Origin: Blattabacterium cuenoti
GTDB lineage: Bacteria > Bacteroidota > Bacteroidia > Flavobacteriales > Blattabacteriaceae
DNA: 64,000 nucleotides
Direction: 5' to 3'
Assembly (NCBI RefSeq): GCF_014252435.1
Contig: NZ_CP059220.1
Coordinates: forward strand, 1-64,000
The translations under genes were made by a program, and so were the position numbers. The notes under the pieces were generated by a model. The model saw only the letters and a list, made by a program, of their open reading frames with translations, was not told the DNA's origin and did not search any database. Numbering within the stretch: position 1 is the stretch's first letter; each line of letters opens with the position of its first letter. Shown in pieces: positions 17,976-28,061 of the stretch.

Positions 17976-18143
17976 ATGAATGAATTAGAGAAAAAATTGA
18001 TTCCATATCAAATTCAATTCAATCTTATTTTGATGAAAATCATAGTAGATCTTTTGAGAAGAAATTATATATATCCTCTTGATGAATCTCATTGCAAAAT
18101 GATAGAAAAAAAATATCGAACCATTTCATTCCTATTTATTTAG
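17976..18143 (+). CDS. Unrecognised short ORF, possible gene remnant
   Basis: A 55-residue frame from ATG at 17976 (or TTG at 17946, 65 residues) encodes a moderately hydrophobic peptide containing IIVDLLRRNYIYPLDESHC. I do not recognise a family. Composition is less Lys/Asn-only than random intergenic frames here, and it starts 52 bp after ridA, but it is followed by 640 bp of stop-rich sequence. It could be a true small protein, the 5' end of a decayed gene, or chance. Confidence 0.25.
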   Translation: MNELEKKLIPYQIQFNLILMKIIVDLLRRNYIYPLDESHCKMIEKKYRTISFLFI

Positions 18144-18785
18144 TCTCAATTAGCAATTGATTTTATACAAAGTATTTAAAAATTATCTAGATGTTATACT
18201 GGAATCTAACAATAGATATATTGCAAAAATGTTTATTATGATAATAAATATATTTTTATGAATAGAATGAAAAATAAAAAAATGAATAATCGTTTAAAAT
18301 CCTTTTTTCCTTGTATTAAACTTAATTAAATCAATTATTTATATAATACTTTAACAGTAAAATCATTTTGTATTAAATTAAAATCTATTTAATATCCTTA
18401 TGTAATTATATGACAAAATATACATTTTTTAGAAAAAAATGTACCCAAAAAAAGTATGAATAATTTTATATGAAACACCAATGAAATTGGAACAAAAATA
18501 AAAAATTCTTTCATTTGAATATTATAAATTATTTTCTCTATTTTGATAATAGAAAAAAAAATCAAATATGAAAATCCTATTATAGTGAATTTATATTCTA
18601 TAATAGAATTATGAATTTTTTTTGGAAAAATGATGAAATAATTGTATTATAAATGGGGATATTTTATTGTTTATTCTGTATAAATTCTTTTCGTATTTTA
18701 CCTTCTGTTAAATATTTCTAAAAAAAAAATACAAAAAGTATATTCGCTTATTCTTAATAGTTTTAATTAAAAATAAATAACATCA
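18144..18785 (+). other. Gene-free intergenic region upstream of truA
   Basis: This stretch of 642 bp has no ORF of note on either strand and no RNA signature. It holds one perfect 9-bp inverted repeat (18577-18606). Its size suggests a lost gene, but the sequence has drifted beyond recognition. Confidence 0.6.
18577..18606. repeat. Perfect 9-bp inverted repeat with 12-nt loop
   Basis: CTATTATAG at 18577-18585 and its exact reverse complement CTATAATAG at 18598-18606 can form a hairpin. An A/T-rich run follows with a T tract a little farther on. It might be a terminator or a regulatory hairpin, but an AT-rich stem of this size is weak and may be chance. Confidence 0.35.
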
Positions 18786-19535
18786 TTGAGATTTTTTATT
18801 GAATTGTCCTATAATGGAAAAAATTTTCATGGATGGCAAATACAAAAAAGGGTAAAAACAATAGAGGATACTGTTGAATATTGTTTATCTAAATTATTAA
18901 AAGAATCAATTAATATAATTGGTGCTGGAAGAACAGATAAAGGAGTACATGCAAAACAAATGTTTGCTCATTTTGATTATGAAAAAAATATAAAAAATAA
19001 TTTTGTAAAAAGAATCAATATATTTTTACCTAAACATATTAAAATTATCAAAATTATTCCAGTGAAGAAAAATATACATGCTAGATTTCATGCTATAAGT
19101 AGAACATATAAATACTACATTGAAAATGTAAAAAATCCATTTAATCAAGATTTTTCTTGGTATTGTGCTTATTCATTAGATTATGAAAAAATGAATAAAG
19201 CATCTAAAATATTATTATCTTATAAAGACTTTAGCACTTTCCGAAAAGGAGAAAAAAAAAAGATAATTGGACAAAATAACATATGTCATATATATTATGT
19301 TTCTTGGAAAAAAATATATGATACTTTATGTTTTACTATTGAATCTAATAGATTTTTAAGGTCTATGGTTAGATCTATTATTGGAACACTTATTGATGTT
19401 GGAAGAAATAAAATTACTATAAATGAATTTATAAAAATTATCGAATTAAAAAATTCTGATTATTGCAGTTCAATAGTTCCAGCTTGTGGTTTATTTTTAT
19501 ATAAAATATCTTATCCAGACAATATATTTTTATGA
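18786..19535 (+). CDS. truA: tRNA pseudouridine synthase A
   Basis: TruA converts uridines 38-40 of the anticodon stem to pseudouridine. The 249 residues begin MRFFIELSYNGKNFHGWQIQ, carry the catalytic Asp in the GAGRTDKGVHA motif (about residues 46-56), the RTYKYYI segment and the C-terminal RFLRSMVRSIIGTLIDVGR. The start is TTG at 18786; an in-frame stop lies four codons upstream and the family N-terminus begins exactly here, so the non-ATG start is likely real. Confidence 0.94.
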   Translation: MRFFIELSYNGKNFHGWQIQKRVKTIEDTVEYCLSKLLKESINIIGAGRTDKGVHAKQMFAHFDYEKNIKNNFVKRINIFLPKHIKIIKIIPVKKNIHARFHAISRTYKYYIENVKNPFNQDFSWYCAYSLDYEKMNKASKILLSYKDFSTFRKGEKKKIIGQNNICHIYYVSWKKIYDTLCFTIESNRFLRSMVRSIIGTLIDVGRNKITINEFIKIIELKNSDYCSSIVPACGLFLYKISYPDNIFL

Positions 19536-19786
19536 AATAAAAATAGATATATTATGATTGAACCAATACATAATAAATATTGATTGTTATTGAAAATAAA
19601 ATGAATTCTTTATTAAGAATAATATATTTATTTTGTTCAACGTTTTATACGTACAAAAAATATTTGTAATTATTATAATTCATGGGTTTTGATTATGTAA
19701 TATAAATAATTAAATCAAGATATGAAAATATATATGAATTTTTATAAAAAATAAATAATGAAACAAATATTATACAATAAACTAAT

Positions 19787-21055
19787 TTATACTTGAATAC
19801 TTATATATGTTTTTTTGATCATTTTATGAAACCAATTTTCCATTACATTTTGTATTTTTACTTCTTTAATAATAGATTCTATTTTTTTAAAATCCTGATC
19901 TGATAAGCTCGAATCTGATTTAATTCGATCTATTAGTTGAATAATAAAAAAAGCTTTTTTTCCATCAAAATTTCCAAGAAAAGGTCTTGTAATTTCACCT
20001 TTTTTTATAGTATGAAGCATTTCTTTGATATCTTTTGGAAGTTGTTTTTCATTAATCCAATTTTTATATTGAAAATAATTCTTCACACATTTATTTTTTA
20101 TTCCTATATCTTCTAATTTTATCCAATTTCTTAAAACCATTTTTCTAGACAATTCTAAAAATGATTTTGTTTTGAAATAATCATTATTAGAATATTTTTT
20201 TTGAATAGAAATACAATCTATATCAATAAAATTTTTTTCTTTCTTAATTAATTTTATCAAATAGAACTTATCCCCATGTTTGAATGGTCCAAATACTTGA
20301 TTTTTTTTTGAATGAAAAAATAATTTTTTATATGAATACGGTATTATATTTATATTTATTTTTTTAAATGACATATTTTTACAAATAAAAAAACGTAAAA
20401 ATGGATGTTTAAATAAAATAGACGGATCAACTCCTTTCACCATTTTTGTTTTGATCTGTGTTAAAAAATTTAAAATTTTTTTTTGTTTTATTTTATTTTT
20501 TTTTATAAAAAAAATGGAAGAATTTATATACATTTTTTCTTGATCATCAAAAATTTTGTTTTTGTGTTTGATGATAAAATATTTAATTTCATCTGGAGAT
20601 ACTTCTATATTACTTGTTATTTTATAATATAATTCTTCTATATACATATTATTTCTTACTACATCCCTGATTGTATTGAATAAATCTTTTTCATTGTTCT
20701 TATTATTGAAATAATATTCTTTATTTTCACATTGATTAATTTTGTCTAAAAAAATTAAATTAATTCTGAATTTCAATTCTTTTTCATTAATTTCAATATT
20801 TGGATCTCTTTTTGCATGATACATCATTAATTTTTGCAGTAATAAATCATTAAATATTTTAAAAAAATCTTTATTTTTACTGATTTTTCTCATTTCAGAT
20901 TCTAAAATGATTTCATCACCTACTATAGCGTATATTCCATCTACTTTTTCCATAGAAAAAGATATTTGAAACAATCCAATGGTTATTATTAAAAATAACA
21001 ATATCATGAAAATACGTTTCATAAAATATTTATTAAAAATAATATAGACTTTCAT
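19787..21055 (-). CDS. surA: SurA-like periplasmic chaperone with degenerate parvulin domain
   Basis: SurA escorts outer-membrane proteins across the periplasm. The 422 residues have a signal peptide (the better start is the second Met at 21022, MKRIFMILLFLI), the SurA N-domain opening VDGIYAIVGDEIILESEM, and a C-terminal SurA helix. The first parvulin domain (about 155-270) has lost the usual HILI and GGDLGW signatures; the second is reduced to KKGEITRPFLGNFDGKKAFFIIQL, so chaperone rather than isomerase activity is likely. It is divergent from lptB across 26 bp. Confidence 0.8.
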   Translation of the reverse strand: MKVYIIFNKYFMKRIFMILLFLIITIGLFQISFSMEKVDGIYAIVGDEIILESEMRKISKNKDFFKIFNDLLLQKLMMYHAKRDPNIEINEKELKFRINLIFLDKINQCENKEYYFNNKNNEKDLFNTIRDVVRNNMYIEELYYKITSNIEVSPDEIKYFIIKHKNKIFDDQEKMYINSSIFFIKKNKIKQKKILNFLTQIKTKMVKGVDPSILFKHPFLRFFICKNMSFKKININIIPYSYKKLFFHSKKNQVFGPFKHGDKFYLIKLIKKEKNFIDIDCISIQKKYSNNDYFKTKSFLELSRKMVLRNWIKLEDIGIKNKCVKNYFQYKNWINEKQLPKDIKEMLHTIKKGEITRPFLGNFDGKKAFFIIQLIDRIKSDSSLSDQDFKKIESIIKEVKIQNVMENWFHKMIKKTYISIQV

Positions 21056-21081
21056 TCGAAAATTAAATAAAAATAAAAATT

Positions 21082-21810
21082 ATGATACTAAAAACAAAAA
21101 ATTTATACAAAAAATACAATAAAAAATATATAATAAAAAATATTTCTTTACAATTAAAACAGGGTGAAATAGTAGGTTTAATTGGACCTAATGGTGCAGG
21201 AAAAACTACTATTTTTTACACTTTAATAGGATTAATCCATCCAGAAAAGGGCTCTCTATTTCTTGATACAGAGGATATAACAAATCTTCCTTTATATAAA
21301 CGTTCTCGAAAAGGTCTTGGATATTTATCTCAAGATCCATCTATTTTCAGAAGATTATCTGTAGAAGATAATATTTTATCCATATTAGAAATGCATAAAA
21401 AATATTTTAAAAATAAAAAAGAAATAACGGAAAAACTTTTAAAAGAATTAGGAATACAAAAAATTAGAAAAAATCAAGGCTATTCTCTTTCTGGAGGAGA
21501 AAGAAAAAAAACTGAAATTGCTCGATGTCTAGCTATAAATCCTAAATTAATTTTATTAGATGAACCTTTTTCTGGGATAGATCCTATGACAATAGAAGAA
21601 TTACAAAAAATTTTTATTACATTGAAAAAAAAAAATATAGGAATTTTAATTACAGATCATAATATCAAAGAACTGTTTTCTATAACAGATCGTATGTATT
21701 TAATATATAAAGGAAAAATTTTAAAAGAAGGTACTTCAAAAGAAGTAATGAAAGATCCATTTGTAATAAAAATTTATTTAGGAAGTTATTTTAAAAAATG
21801 GAAAATTTAA
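21082..21810 (+). CDS. lptB: Lipopolysaccharide export ABC transporter ATP-binding protein LptB
   Basis: LptB powers extraction of lipopolysaccharide from the inner membrane. The 242-residue ATPase has Walker A (GPNGAGKTT, about 37-45), a Q-loop in YLSQDPSIFRRLSVEDNI, an LSGGE signature, Walker B (LILLDEPFSG) and the switch His (ITDHN). The SQDPSIFRRLSVEDN region is typical of LptB rather than of importer ATPases. It abuts thiN with stop and start codons directly adjacent. Confidence 0.93.
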   Translation: MILKTKNLYKKYNKKYIIKNISLQLKQGEIVGLIGPNGAGKTTIFYTLIGLIHPEKGSLFLDTEDITNLPLYKRSRKGLGYLSQDPSIFRRLSVEDNILSILEMHKKYFKNKKEITEKLLKELGIQKIRKNQGYSLSGGERKKTEIARCLAINPKLILLDEPFSGIDPMTIEELQKIFITLKKKNIGILITDHNIKELFSITDRMYLIYKGKILKEGTSKEVMKDPFVIKIYLGSYFKKWKI

Positions 21811-22434
21811 ATGTATCATCGTTTTAAAGGCCCAGAAATAGAATTATTCCTTAATGGAACTCCACCTCCTTTTAATAAAGATTTTTGTGGAAAAAAAATA
21901 TTTTCTGTGAATGGTTCATTTTATTATTTAAAAAAATATGGAATACCAATTGATTATATTATTGGAGATTTTGATTCTCTATTAAAAAAAGATATTCATA
22001 TGAAAAAAATTACACAATATAACACTTATAATCAAAAATATACAGATTTTGATAAAGCTTTGAATATTATCCAAAAAAAGGGTTTTTTAAACGTCAACGT
22101 TTGGGGTGCTAGTGGAAAAGAACAAGATCATTTTTTAGGAAATTTATCTACGGCTTTAAAATATAAAAAACAATTATCTATCATTTTTCATGATGAATAT
22201 CATGTATATTTTTTTTCTGAAAAAATAAATTATTTTTATATAAAACAAAACAAAAAAGTATCGTTATTTCCATTTCCAAAAGTAAATGGATTAAAAACGA
22301 CGGGTCTCCAATATTGTATTCAAAATGAAATACTAGAAATAGGTAGAAATATAGGAATAAGAAACATATCTATCGATAAAAAAATTCAAATTAAATATAA
22401 AAAAGGAGAATTATTAATTTTTATAGAAAAATAA
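21811..22434 (+). CDS. thiN: Thiamine pyrophosphokinase
   Basis: It makes thiamine diphosphate from thiamine and ATP. The 207 residues show the TPK catalytic-domain signatures: an early NG segment, YIIGDFDSL (about 50-58), KYTDFDKAL (about 72-80) and GASGKEQDHFLGNL, plus a small C-terminal thiamine-binding domain. Thiamine diphosphate is required by SucA and other E1 enzymes, so the gene links to the 2-oxoacid dehydrogenases of this window. The start directly follows the lptB stop. Confidence 0.92.
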   Translation: MYHRFKGPEIELFLNGTPPPFNKDFCGKKIFSVNGSFYYLKKYGIPIDYIIGDFDSLLKKDIHMKKITQYNTYNQKYTDFDKALNIIQKKGFLNVNVWGASGKEQDHFLGNLSTALKYKKQLSIIFHDEYHVYFFSEKINYFYIKQNKKVSLFPFPKVNGLKTTGLQYCIQNEILEIGRNIGIRNISIDKKIQIKYKKGELLIFIEK

Positions 22435-22464
22435 CAAATTCATTTTTTTTGATAAAAACTGAGA

Positions 22465-23388
22465 TTAGGTACGCAACCTATATATTATTTTCTGTATTTG
22501 TTTTTCAGATTGTTTTAAAAGATATTTTTCTTTTTCATTTAATTTTAATTCTATAATTCGATCGATTCCACTTTTTCCTATAACAACAGGAACTCCTAAA
22601 CATATATTATGTATATTATATTCTCCTTTTAATAATATAGAACAAGGAAATATTCGTTTACTATCTTTTATAATAGCTTCAATTATTTCCACAATCGATA
22701 TACTGGGAGCCATCCAAGCAGAATTTCCTATATAATTAATAATTTCTTCTCCTCCTTTTTTTGTCTTATTTATAAGAATATCATTTTCTATTTCTGATAT
22801 GAATTCGGTAATTGGAATACCAGATATAGATGTATATCTATATAAAGGGACCATTGTATCACCATGACTTCCTAAGAATAAAGATTGTATATCATAAGAT
22901 GATACATTTAATTTCTTAGATAAAAAATATTTATATCTTGCACAATCTAAAATTCCAGCCATACCTATGATGCGAAAACGACTAATTTTTGCATTTATAT
23001 AACATATGTATGTCATAATATCTAATGGATTGGATACAACTATAAATTTAGCATTTGGAGATAAATGTTGAGATTTTTTAGTAACAGAAGCAATAATATT
23101 CATATTACATTGAACTAAATCATCACGACTCATATTTGCTTTCCTTGTGATTCCACAAGTAATAATGATTATTTCAGAATTTCTCGATTTAGAAAAATCA
23201 CAGTGAAATCCCCATACTTTTGTATTTGATCTTGTAATTGGAGTCATTTGTGATATATCTAAACTTTTACCTTCAGATAGTTTTTCTTTAGAATCTAATA
23301 AAATAATTTCATCGACTATGTCCTTTTGAGCTAAAATACTAGCACAAGTAGCACCTACATTTCCAGAACCAATAATAGTAACTTTCAT
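22465..23388 (-). CDS. mdh: Malate dehydrogenase (LDH-like type)
   Basis: It interconverts malate and oxaloacetate with NAD in the TCA cycle. The 307-residue protein has the Rossmann motif GSGNVGATCA, an NAD-specific Asp after the second strand, the substrate loop GITRKANMSRDDL with the arginines characteristic of malate rather than lactate specificity, and the catalytic His in GSHGDTMVPL. It is convergent with thiN (30 bp apart) and divergent from gcvP. Confidence 0.95.
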   Translation of the reverse strand: MKVTIIGSGNVGATCASILAQKDIVDEIILLDSKEKLSEGKSLDISQMTPITRSNTKVWGFHCDFSKSRNSEIIIITCGITRKANMSRDDLVQCNMNIIASVTKKSQHLSPNAKFIVVSNPLDIMTYICYINAKISRFRIIGMAGILDCARYKYFLSKKLNVSSYDIQSLFLGSHGDTMVPLYRYTSISGIPITEFISEIENDILINKTKKGGEEIINYIGNSAWMAPSISIVEIIEAIIKDSKRIFPCSILLKGEYNIHNICLGVPVVIGKSGIDRIIELKLNEKEKYLLKQSEKQIQKIIYRLRT

Positions 23389-23526
23389 TTACTTTTTTAA
23401 TTATTACAAATATAATAAAATACCATATCAAATCGATCAAATTTGAATGAAATAATAACATAAAATTTACAATATTTATTTTTTTAAATTTGTATTTCCT
23501 GATTAAATGTAACATAATTTTTGTAT

Positions 23527-26400
23527 ATGAAAGAACATAATAAAAGAAAATTTCTTTCTAGACATATAGGTCCATCTCGTAAGGAGATAAATGAAATGTT
23601 AAAAGAATTAAAAAGCTCCTCTATAAAGAATTTTATTGAAAAAACTGTTCCTAATGATATATATATTAAAAAAAAATTAAATATTCCAAATTCTATTTCA
23701 GAATATGAATATTTAAATCACATTAATAAAATTAGTAAAAAGAATAAAAATTACCGTTCTTACATTGGATTAGGATACAAAAATACTATCACACCAAGCG
23801 TCATTCAACGGAATATATTAGAAAATCCAGGATGGTATACCCCATATACACCATATCAATCAGAGATATCTCAAGGTCGTTTAGAAGCTCTTCTAAATTT
23901 TCAAACAATGATATCCGATCTTACTGGTATGGAAATTAGCAATGCATCTATGTTAGATGAATCTTCATCTGCTGCAGATGCTATGTTTATGATATATCAA
24001 GAAAAAATTAAAAAAAAAAAAATAGATAATAGTTATTGTTTTTATATTTCTGAAGAAGTACTTCCTCAAACTTTTTTTGTTATCAAAACAAGATGTTTTG
24101 GATTAGGAATTCAGTTAATACAAGATTCTCATGAAAATTTATTCCGAAAAAAATATAAAAAAATATTTGGATTAATGTTATCTTATCCTACTTCTTTAGG
24201 AGAAATATATAATTATGAAGAAACTATTGAATATGCAAAACAAAATAATATATCAATTATTATATCAACAGATCTTCTTGCTTTATCTCTATTAAAACCT
24301 CCTGGAGAATGGGGAGCAGATGTAGTTATAGGATCTAGTCAATCTTTTGGAATTCCGATGGGATATGGAGGTCCACATGCTGCATTTTTTTCTACTCATG
24401 AACAATATAAAAGGTTTCTTCCTGGAAGAATTATTGGCATATCTAAAGACAAAAATAACAATCAAGCGTATCGCATGTCTTTACAAACAAGAGAACAACA
24501 TATCAGAAGAGAAAAAGCGACTTCTAACATTTGTACATCTCAAGTTCTTCCTGCTATAATGGCTTCCATGTATGGAATATATCATGGGAAAAAAGGACTA
24601 ATTAATATAGCAAATTTGATTCATAAATTATCTAAAAAATTAGAATCGATGTTATTAAATAATATTAATAATATTGATCAAGTCAATAAATTTTATTTTG
24701 ATACTCTTAGAATTAAAAATCATCATTCGAATGGATATATCCAAAATATAGCAAAACAAAAAAAAATTAATTTTAGATATATAAATAACAATTACTTAAC
24801 TATTACTCTTGATGAAACAACTTCTCAAAAAGATATAAATGACATTTTTTCTATATTTGATAAATATCAAAAAAAGAATAAACAATATATTTCGTATAAA
24901 AAAAAAAATTATAATAAAATTCCTAACTGTTTAATCAGATCCTCTAATTTTCTAGAAAATAAAATATTTAAAGAATATCAATCTGAAACAAATCTTATCC
25001 GTTATATCAAACAATTAGAAAGAAAAGATATTTCATTAAATCATTCCATGATTCCATTAGGATCTTGTACGATGAAATTAAATTCTTCTACAGAATTATT
25101 ATCTATAAGTCAAAAACAATGGAATAATATTCATCCTTTTGTTCCTGATGAACAAGCAAAAGGATATCAATTTCTCATTAAAATGTTAACAAAATATTTT
25201 CAAGAAATTACTGGTTTTTCTGGAGTTTCTTTTCAACCAAATTCGGGGGCACAAGGGGAATATGCTGGATTAATGGTTATTAAACATTACCATCATTCAT
25301 TAGGACAAAATCAAAGAAATATAGCGTTAATTCCTTCATCTTCTCATGGAACTAATCCAGCTTCAGCTACAATGGCAGGGTTAAATATTATATCAATTAA
25401 TACAAAAAAAAATGGATCCATTGATGAAATGGATTTAAATACAAAAATTAAAAAATATCAAAAATCAATATCTGTATTAATGATTACTTATCCATCCACT
25501 TACGGTGTATATGAAACAAATATTAGGGAGATTATCCATGTTATTCATAAAAATGGAGGACAAGTATATATGGATGGAGCGAACATGAATGCTCAAATAG
25601 GATTAATGAACCCATATGATTTAGGAGCTGATATTTGTCATCTCAATTTACATAAAACTTTTTCTATTCCTCATGGTGGAGGTGGTCCTGGTATGGGTCC
25701 TATTTGTGTTGGACCACATTTAGTTCCTTTTTTACCAAAAAATCCATTTTATAACGAATATAAAAAATATAAAAACAAACAAATATTATCCGTTTCTTCT
25801 TCTCCGTATGGATCATCAATGATTTTGACAATACCATACGCTTATATACGTTTGTTAGGTTCATATGGATTAAAAAAATGTACAGAAATAGCTATATTGA
25901 ATGCTAATTATATCAGAGAAAAAATAAAAAACTATTATAAAATATTATATATTGGAAAAAATAAAACCGTAGCACATGAATTAGTTATAGATTGTAACCC
26001 TTTTAAAAGGTTTAATATAGAAGTTACAGATATAGCAAAAAGAATGATGGATTATGGATTCCATGCTCCTACTATTTCTTTTCCTATAGATGGATGTATG
26101 ATGATTGAACCAACAGAAAGTGAATCAAAAAAAGAAATAGACTTTTTTATAGATACATTAATTAATATAAGAAAAGAAATTCAAGAAATTGAAGATGGAA
26201 TTTATTCTACTAAAGATAATGTTTTAAAAAACGCGCCACATAGTGTTGAAACATTAACACATGATAATTGGATTTATCCATACAGTAGAAAAAAAGCATC
26301 ATATCCACTAACTTGGATCAAAAAAAGAAAGTTTTGGATTCCAATAGATCGTGTGAATGATGTATATGGAGATAGAAATTTTATATGTAGATGTATTTGA
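23527..26400 (+). CDS. gcvP: Glycine dehydrogenase (decarboxylating), P-protein
   Basis: The P-protein decarboxylates glycine and passes the aminomethyl group to the lipoylated H-protein. It is the fused single-chain form of about 957 residues. The N-terminal half has RHIGPS, YTPYTPYQSEISQGRLE and GYGGPHAAFF; the C-terminal half has SMIPLGSCTMKLN, FQPNSGAQGEYAG and the PLP lysine in NLHKTFSIPHGGGGPG. I prefer ATG at 23527 over the TTG two codons earlier. The stop is only 4 bp from the convergent tsaD. The other gcv genes are not in the window. Confidence 0.96.
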   Translation: MKEHNKRKFLSRHIGPSRKEINEMLKELKSSSIKNFIEKTVPNDIYIKKKLNIPNSISEYEYLNHINKISKKNKNYRSYIGLGYKNTITPSVIQRNILENPGWYTPYTPYQSEISQGRLEALLNFQTMISDLTGMEISNASMLDESSSAADAMFMIYQEKIKKKKIDNSYCFYISEEVLPQTFFVIKTRCFGLGIQLIQDSHENLFRKKYKKIFGLMLSYPTSLGEIYNYEETIEYAKQNNISIIISTDLLALSLLKPPGEWGADVVIGSSQSFGIPMGYGGPHAAFFSTHEQYKRFLPGRIIGISKDKNNNQAYRMSLQTREQHIRREKATSNICTSQVLPAIMASMYGIYHGKKGLINIANLIHKLSKKLESMLLNNINNIDQVNKFYFDTLRIKNHHSNGYIQNIAKQKKINFRYINNNYLTITLDETTSQKDINDIFSIFDKYQKKNKQYISYKKKNYNKIPNCLIRSSNFLENKIFKEYQSETNLIRYIKQLERKDISLNHSMIPLGSCTMKLNSSTELLSISQKQWNNIHPFVPDEQAKGYQFLIKMLTKYFQEITGFSGVSFQPNSGAQGEYAGLMVIKHYHHSLGQNQRNIALIPSSSHGTNPASATMAGLNIISINTKKNGSIDEMDLNTKIKKYQKSISVLMITYPSTYGVYETNIREIIHVIHKNGGQVYMDGANMNAQIGLMNPYDLGADICHLNLHKTFSIPHGGGGPGMGPICVGPHLVPFLPKNPFYNEYKKYKNKQILSVSSSPYGSSMILTIPYAYIRLLGSYGLKKCTEIAILNANYIREKIKNYYKILYIGKNKTVAHELVIDCNPFKRFNIEVTDIAKRMMDYGFHAPTISFPIDGCMMIEPTESESKKEIDFFIDTLINIRKEIQEIEDGIYSTKDNVLKNAPHSVETLTHDNWIYPYSRKKASYPLTWIKKRKFWIPIDRVNDVYGDRNFICRCI

Positions 26401-26404
26401 TTTT

Positions 26405-27442
26405 TCAAAATTTTTTTAATTTTGAAAATGGAGATGTGTCTAATGATTCAAACATTTTTCTTTCATATTTAAAAATACCTGAAATTCCAATCATTGCTGC
26501 ATTATCCGTTGCATATTCTATTTTAGGAAGGAATAATTCCCATTTTTTTGTTTTTTTTTTAAAAAAAGATAAAAAAGTATTTTGAATTTCATGATTAGCA
26601 GAAACACCACCTGATAAAGATACTCTAAAGATATTAGTTTGTAAAATAGCTTGATAGACTTTTTCTAAAAGAATTTCCGATATAATTTTTTGCATTGAAG
26701 CACATATATCATGAATATGTTTTTTTATAAAAAAAGGATCGTTTTTGATATTATTTTCGATAAATTTTCTAATTTGAGATTTTAACCCACTAAAACTAAA
26801 ATTTAGACCATTAACTAATGGTTTTGAGAAATGAAATTTGTTTTTATTTCCATATTTTGAAAAAAAATCTATCATAGGACCTCCTGGATAATGAATTCCT
26901 AAAATGCGAGCAATTTGATCAAAAACATTTCCAACAGAATCATCTAGAGTAGATCCTAATATTTTCATATGAAAAAAATGATTAACCTCTATTATTAGAG
27001 TATGACCTCCACTAATGACTAAACTTAAAAATGGAAATTTAGGATAAGAATTATTATTAATATTTGCATTTTCTATAAAATGAGTAAAAATATGAGATTG
27101 AATATGATTTGCAGATAATAAAGGTACTCCTAATCCCATAGAAAAAGACTTTGCAAAAGAAGATCCTACTAACAAAGGACCTATTAATCCAGGTCCAAAA
27201 GTGACTGATACTCCATCAATTTGATTTTGATCTATTTTTGATAAAAAAATTGCTTTTTTAGTAGCTAACGGTAGTTTTTTTTCATGTAATCTTGAAGCTA
27301 ATTCTGGTACAACACCTCCATATTTTTTGTGAATATTTTGATGAAAAATAATATTAGATAAAACTTTTCTACCTTTGATTATAGATACAGCTGTATCATC
27401 ACATGATGATTCAATTCCAATAATAATTAATTCTTTTTGCAT
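26405..27442 (-). CDS. tsaD: tRNA N6-adenosine threonylcarbamoyltransferase TsaD
   Basis: TsaD makes the t6A modification at position 37 of ANN-decoding tRNAs. The 345 residues open with GIESSCDDTAVSI, carry the metal-binding HxxxH motif in ANHIQSHIFTH, the SGGHT motif, SLSGGVSAN and the C-terminal TDNAAMIG. All expected metal and ATP-binding elements are present, and the length is normal. Confidence 0.95.
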   Translation of the reverse strand: MQKELIIIGIESSCDDTAVSIIKGRKVLSNIIFHQNIHKKYGGVVPELASRLHEKKLPLATKKAIFLSKIDQNQIDGVSVTFGPGLIGPLLVGSSFAKSFSMGLGVPLLSANHIQSHIFTHFIENANINNNSYPKFPFLSLVISGGHTLIIEVNHFFHMKILGSTLDDSVGNVFDQIARILGIHYPGGPMIDFFSKYGNKNKFHFSKPLVNGLNFSFSGLKSQIRKFIENNIKNDPFFIKKHIHDICASMQKIISEILLEKVYQAILQTNIFRVSLSGGVSANHEIQNTFLSFFKKKTKKWELFLPKIEYATDNAAMIGISGIFKYERKMFESLDTSPFSKLKKF

Positions 27443-27873
27443 ACAAAAAATAACAATATATTTGAAAAAAAATAAATCATTTTTTCTTCAACCATAAAAA
27501 ATTCATAATTATATAATTTACAGAATAGATATCCTAGTGAAAAAAATTTATTTTATCATAAAAAATAATATTTTTATTAACTTATCATCTTTTTACAAAA
27601 AAATATATATGTTTTTAATATGAAATCATTGATGAATATTCAAATTTATAATTCTAATTTTATAGAAGTAGAAATTTCGATTTTTCATTTAATTTTTAAA
27701 ATTCTGAATAAAAATACAATCAAAAATCGTAAATAATTCATATATGTTTTGTATTAAAAAGAATTCATAAATGTATATCATCCTAAAATTAAATTATTCT
27801 CGATATAAATAAATAATAACAAATTCATTTATTTGTTTATTTAATATATCTATTTTAGATTTGTATTTCTCTT
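27443..27873 (+). other. Gene-free region between tsaD and tRNA-Ser
   Basis: These 431 bp hold the tsaD promoter region on one side and the upstream of the tRNA cluster on the other. A 38-codon frame at 27620-27736 starts with ATG but matches nothing I know. No other structure is visible. Confidence 0.55.
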
Positions 27874-27961
27874 GGAGAATTGCCGGAGTGGTTAACGGAA
27901 CAGTTTGCTAAACTGTCGGTATATAAAAAATACTTCGTGGGTTCGAATCCCACATTCTCCG
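27874..27961 (+). tRNA. tRNA-Ser (anticodon GCU)
   Basis: The 88-nt gene has acceptor stem GGAGAAT/ATTCTCC, a class II long variable arm (CGGTATATAAAAAATACTTCG region), T arm GTGGGTTCGAATCCCAC and an anticodon loop TTGCTAA giving GCU, which reads AGC/AGU. The discriminator is G, as needed for SerRS. CCA is not encoded. Confidence 0.96.
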
Positions 27962-27982
27962 CATGAATTGATTGTTTCAATA

Positions 27983-28057
27983 CGGGGTATAGCGTAGTTT
28001 GGTCATCGCGCCTGGTTTGGGACCAGGAGATCGTAGGTTCAAATCCTGCTACCCCGA
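27983..28057 (+). tRNA. tRNA-Pro (anticodon UGG)
   Basis: Acceptor stem CGGGGTA/TACCCCG with discriminator A, anticodon stem CCTGG/CCAGG around loop TTTGGGA giving UGG, and T arm TAGGTTCAAATCCTG. It lies 21 bp after tRNA-Ser. CCA is not encoded. The UGG anticodon can read all four CCN codons by wobble in reduced genomes. Confidence 0.96.
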
Positions 28058-28061
28058 TACT

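Noticed and set aside
24347-24559. 70-residue out-of-frame ORF inside gcvP
   Set aside because: A shadow of a well conserved gcvP segment, starting within it.
26391-26585. 64-residue ORF spanning the gcvP end and the tsaD 3' end
   Set aside because: It is mostly antisense to TsaD conserved residues.
27620-27736. 38-codon frame upstream of tRNA-Ser
   Set aside because: It has an ATG and stop but no recognisable motif, and composition equals background.
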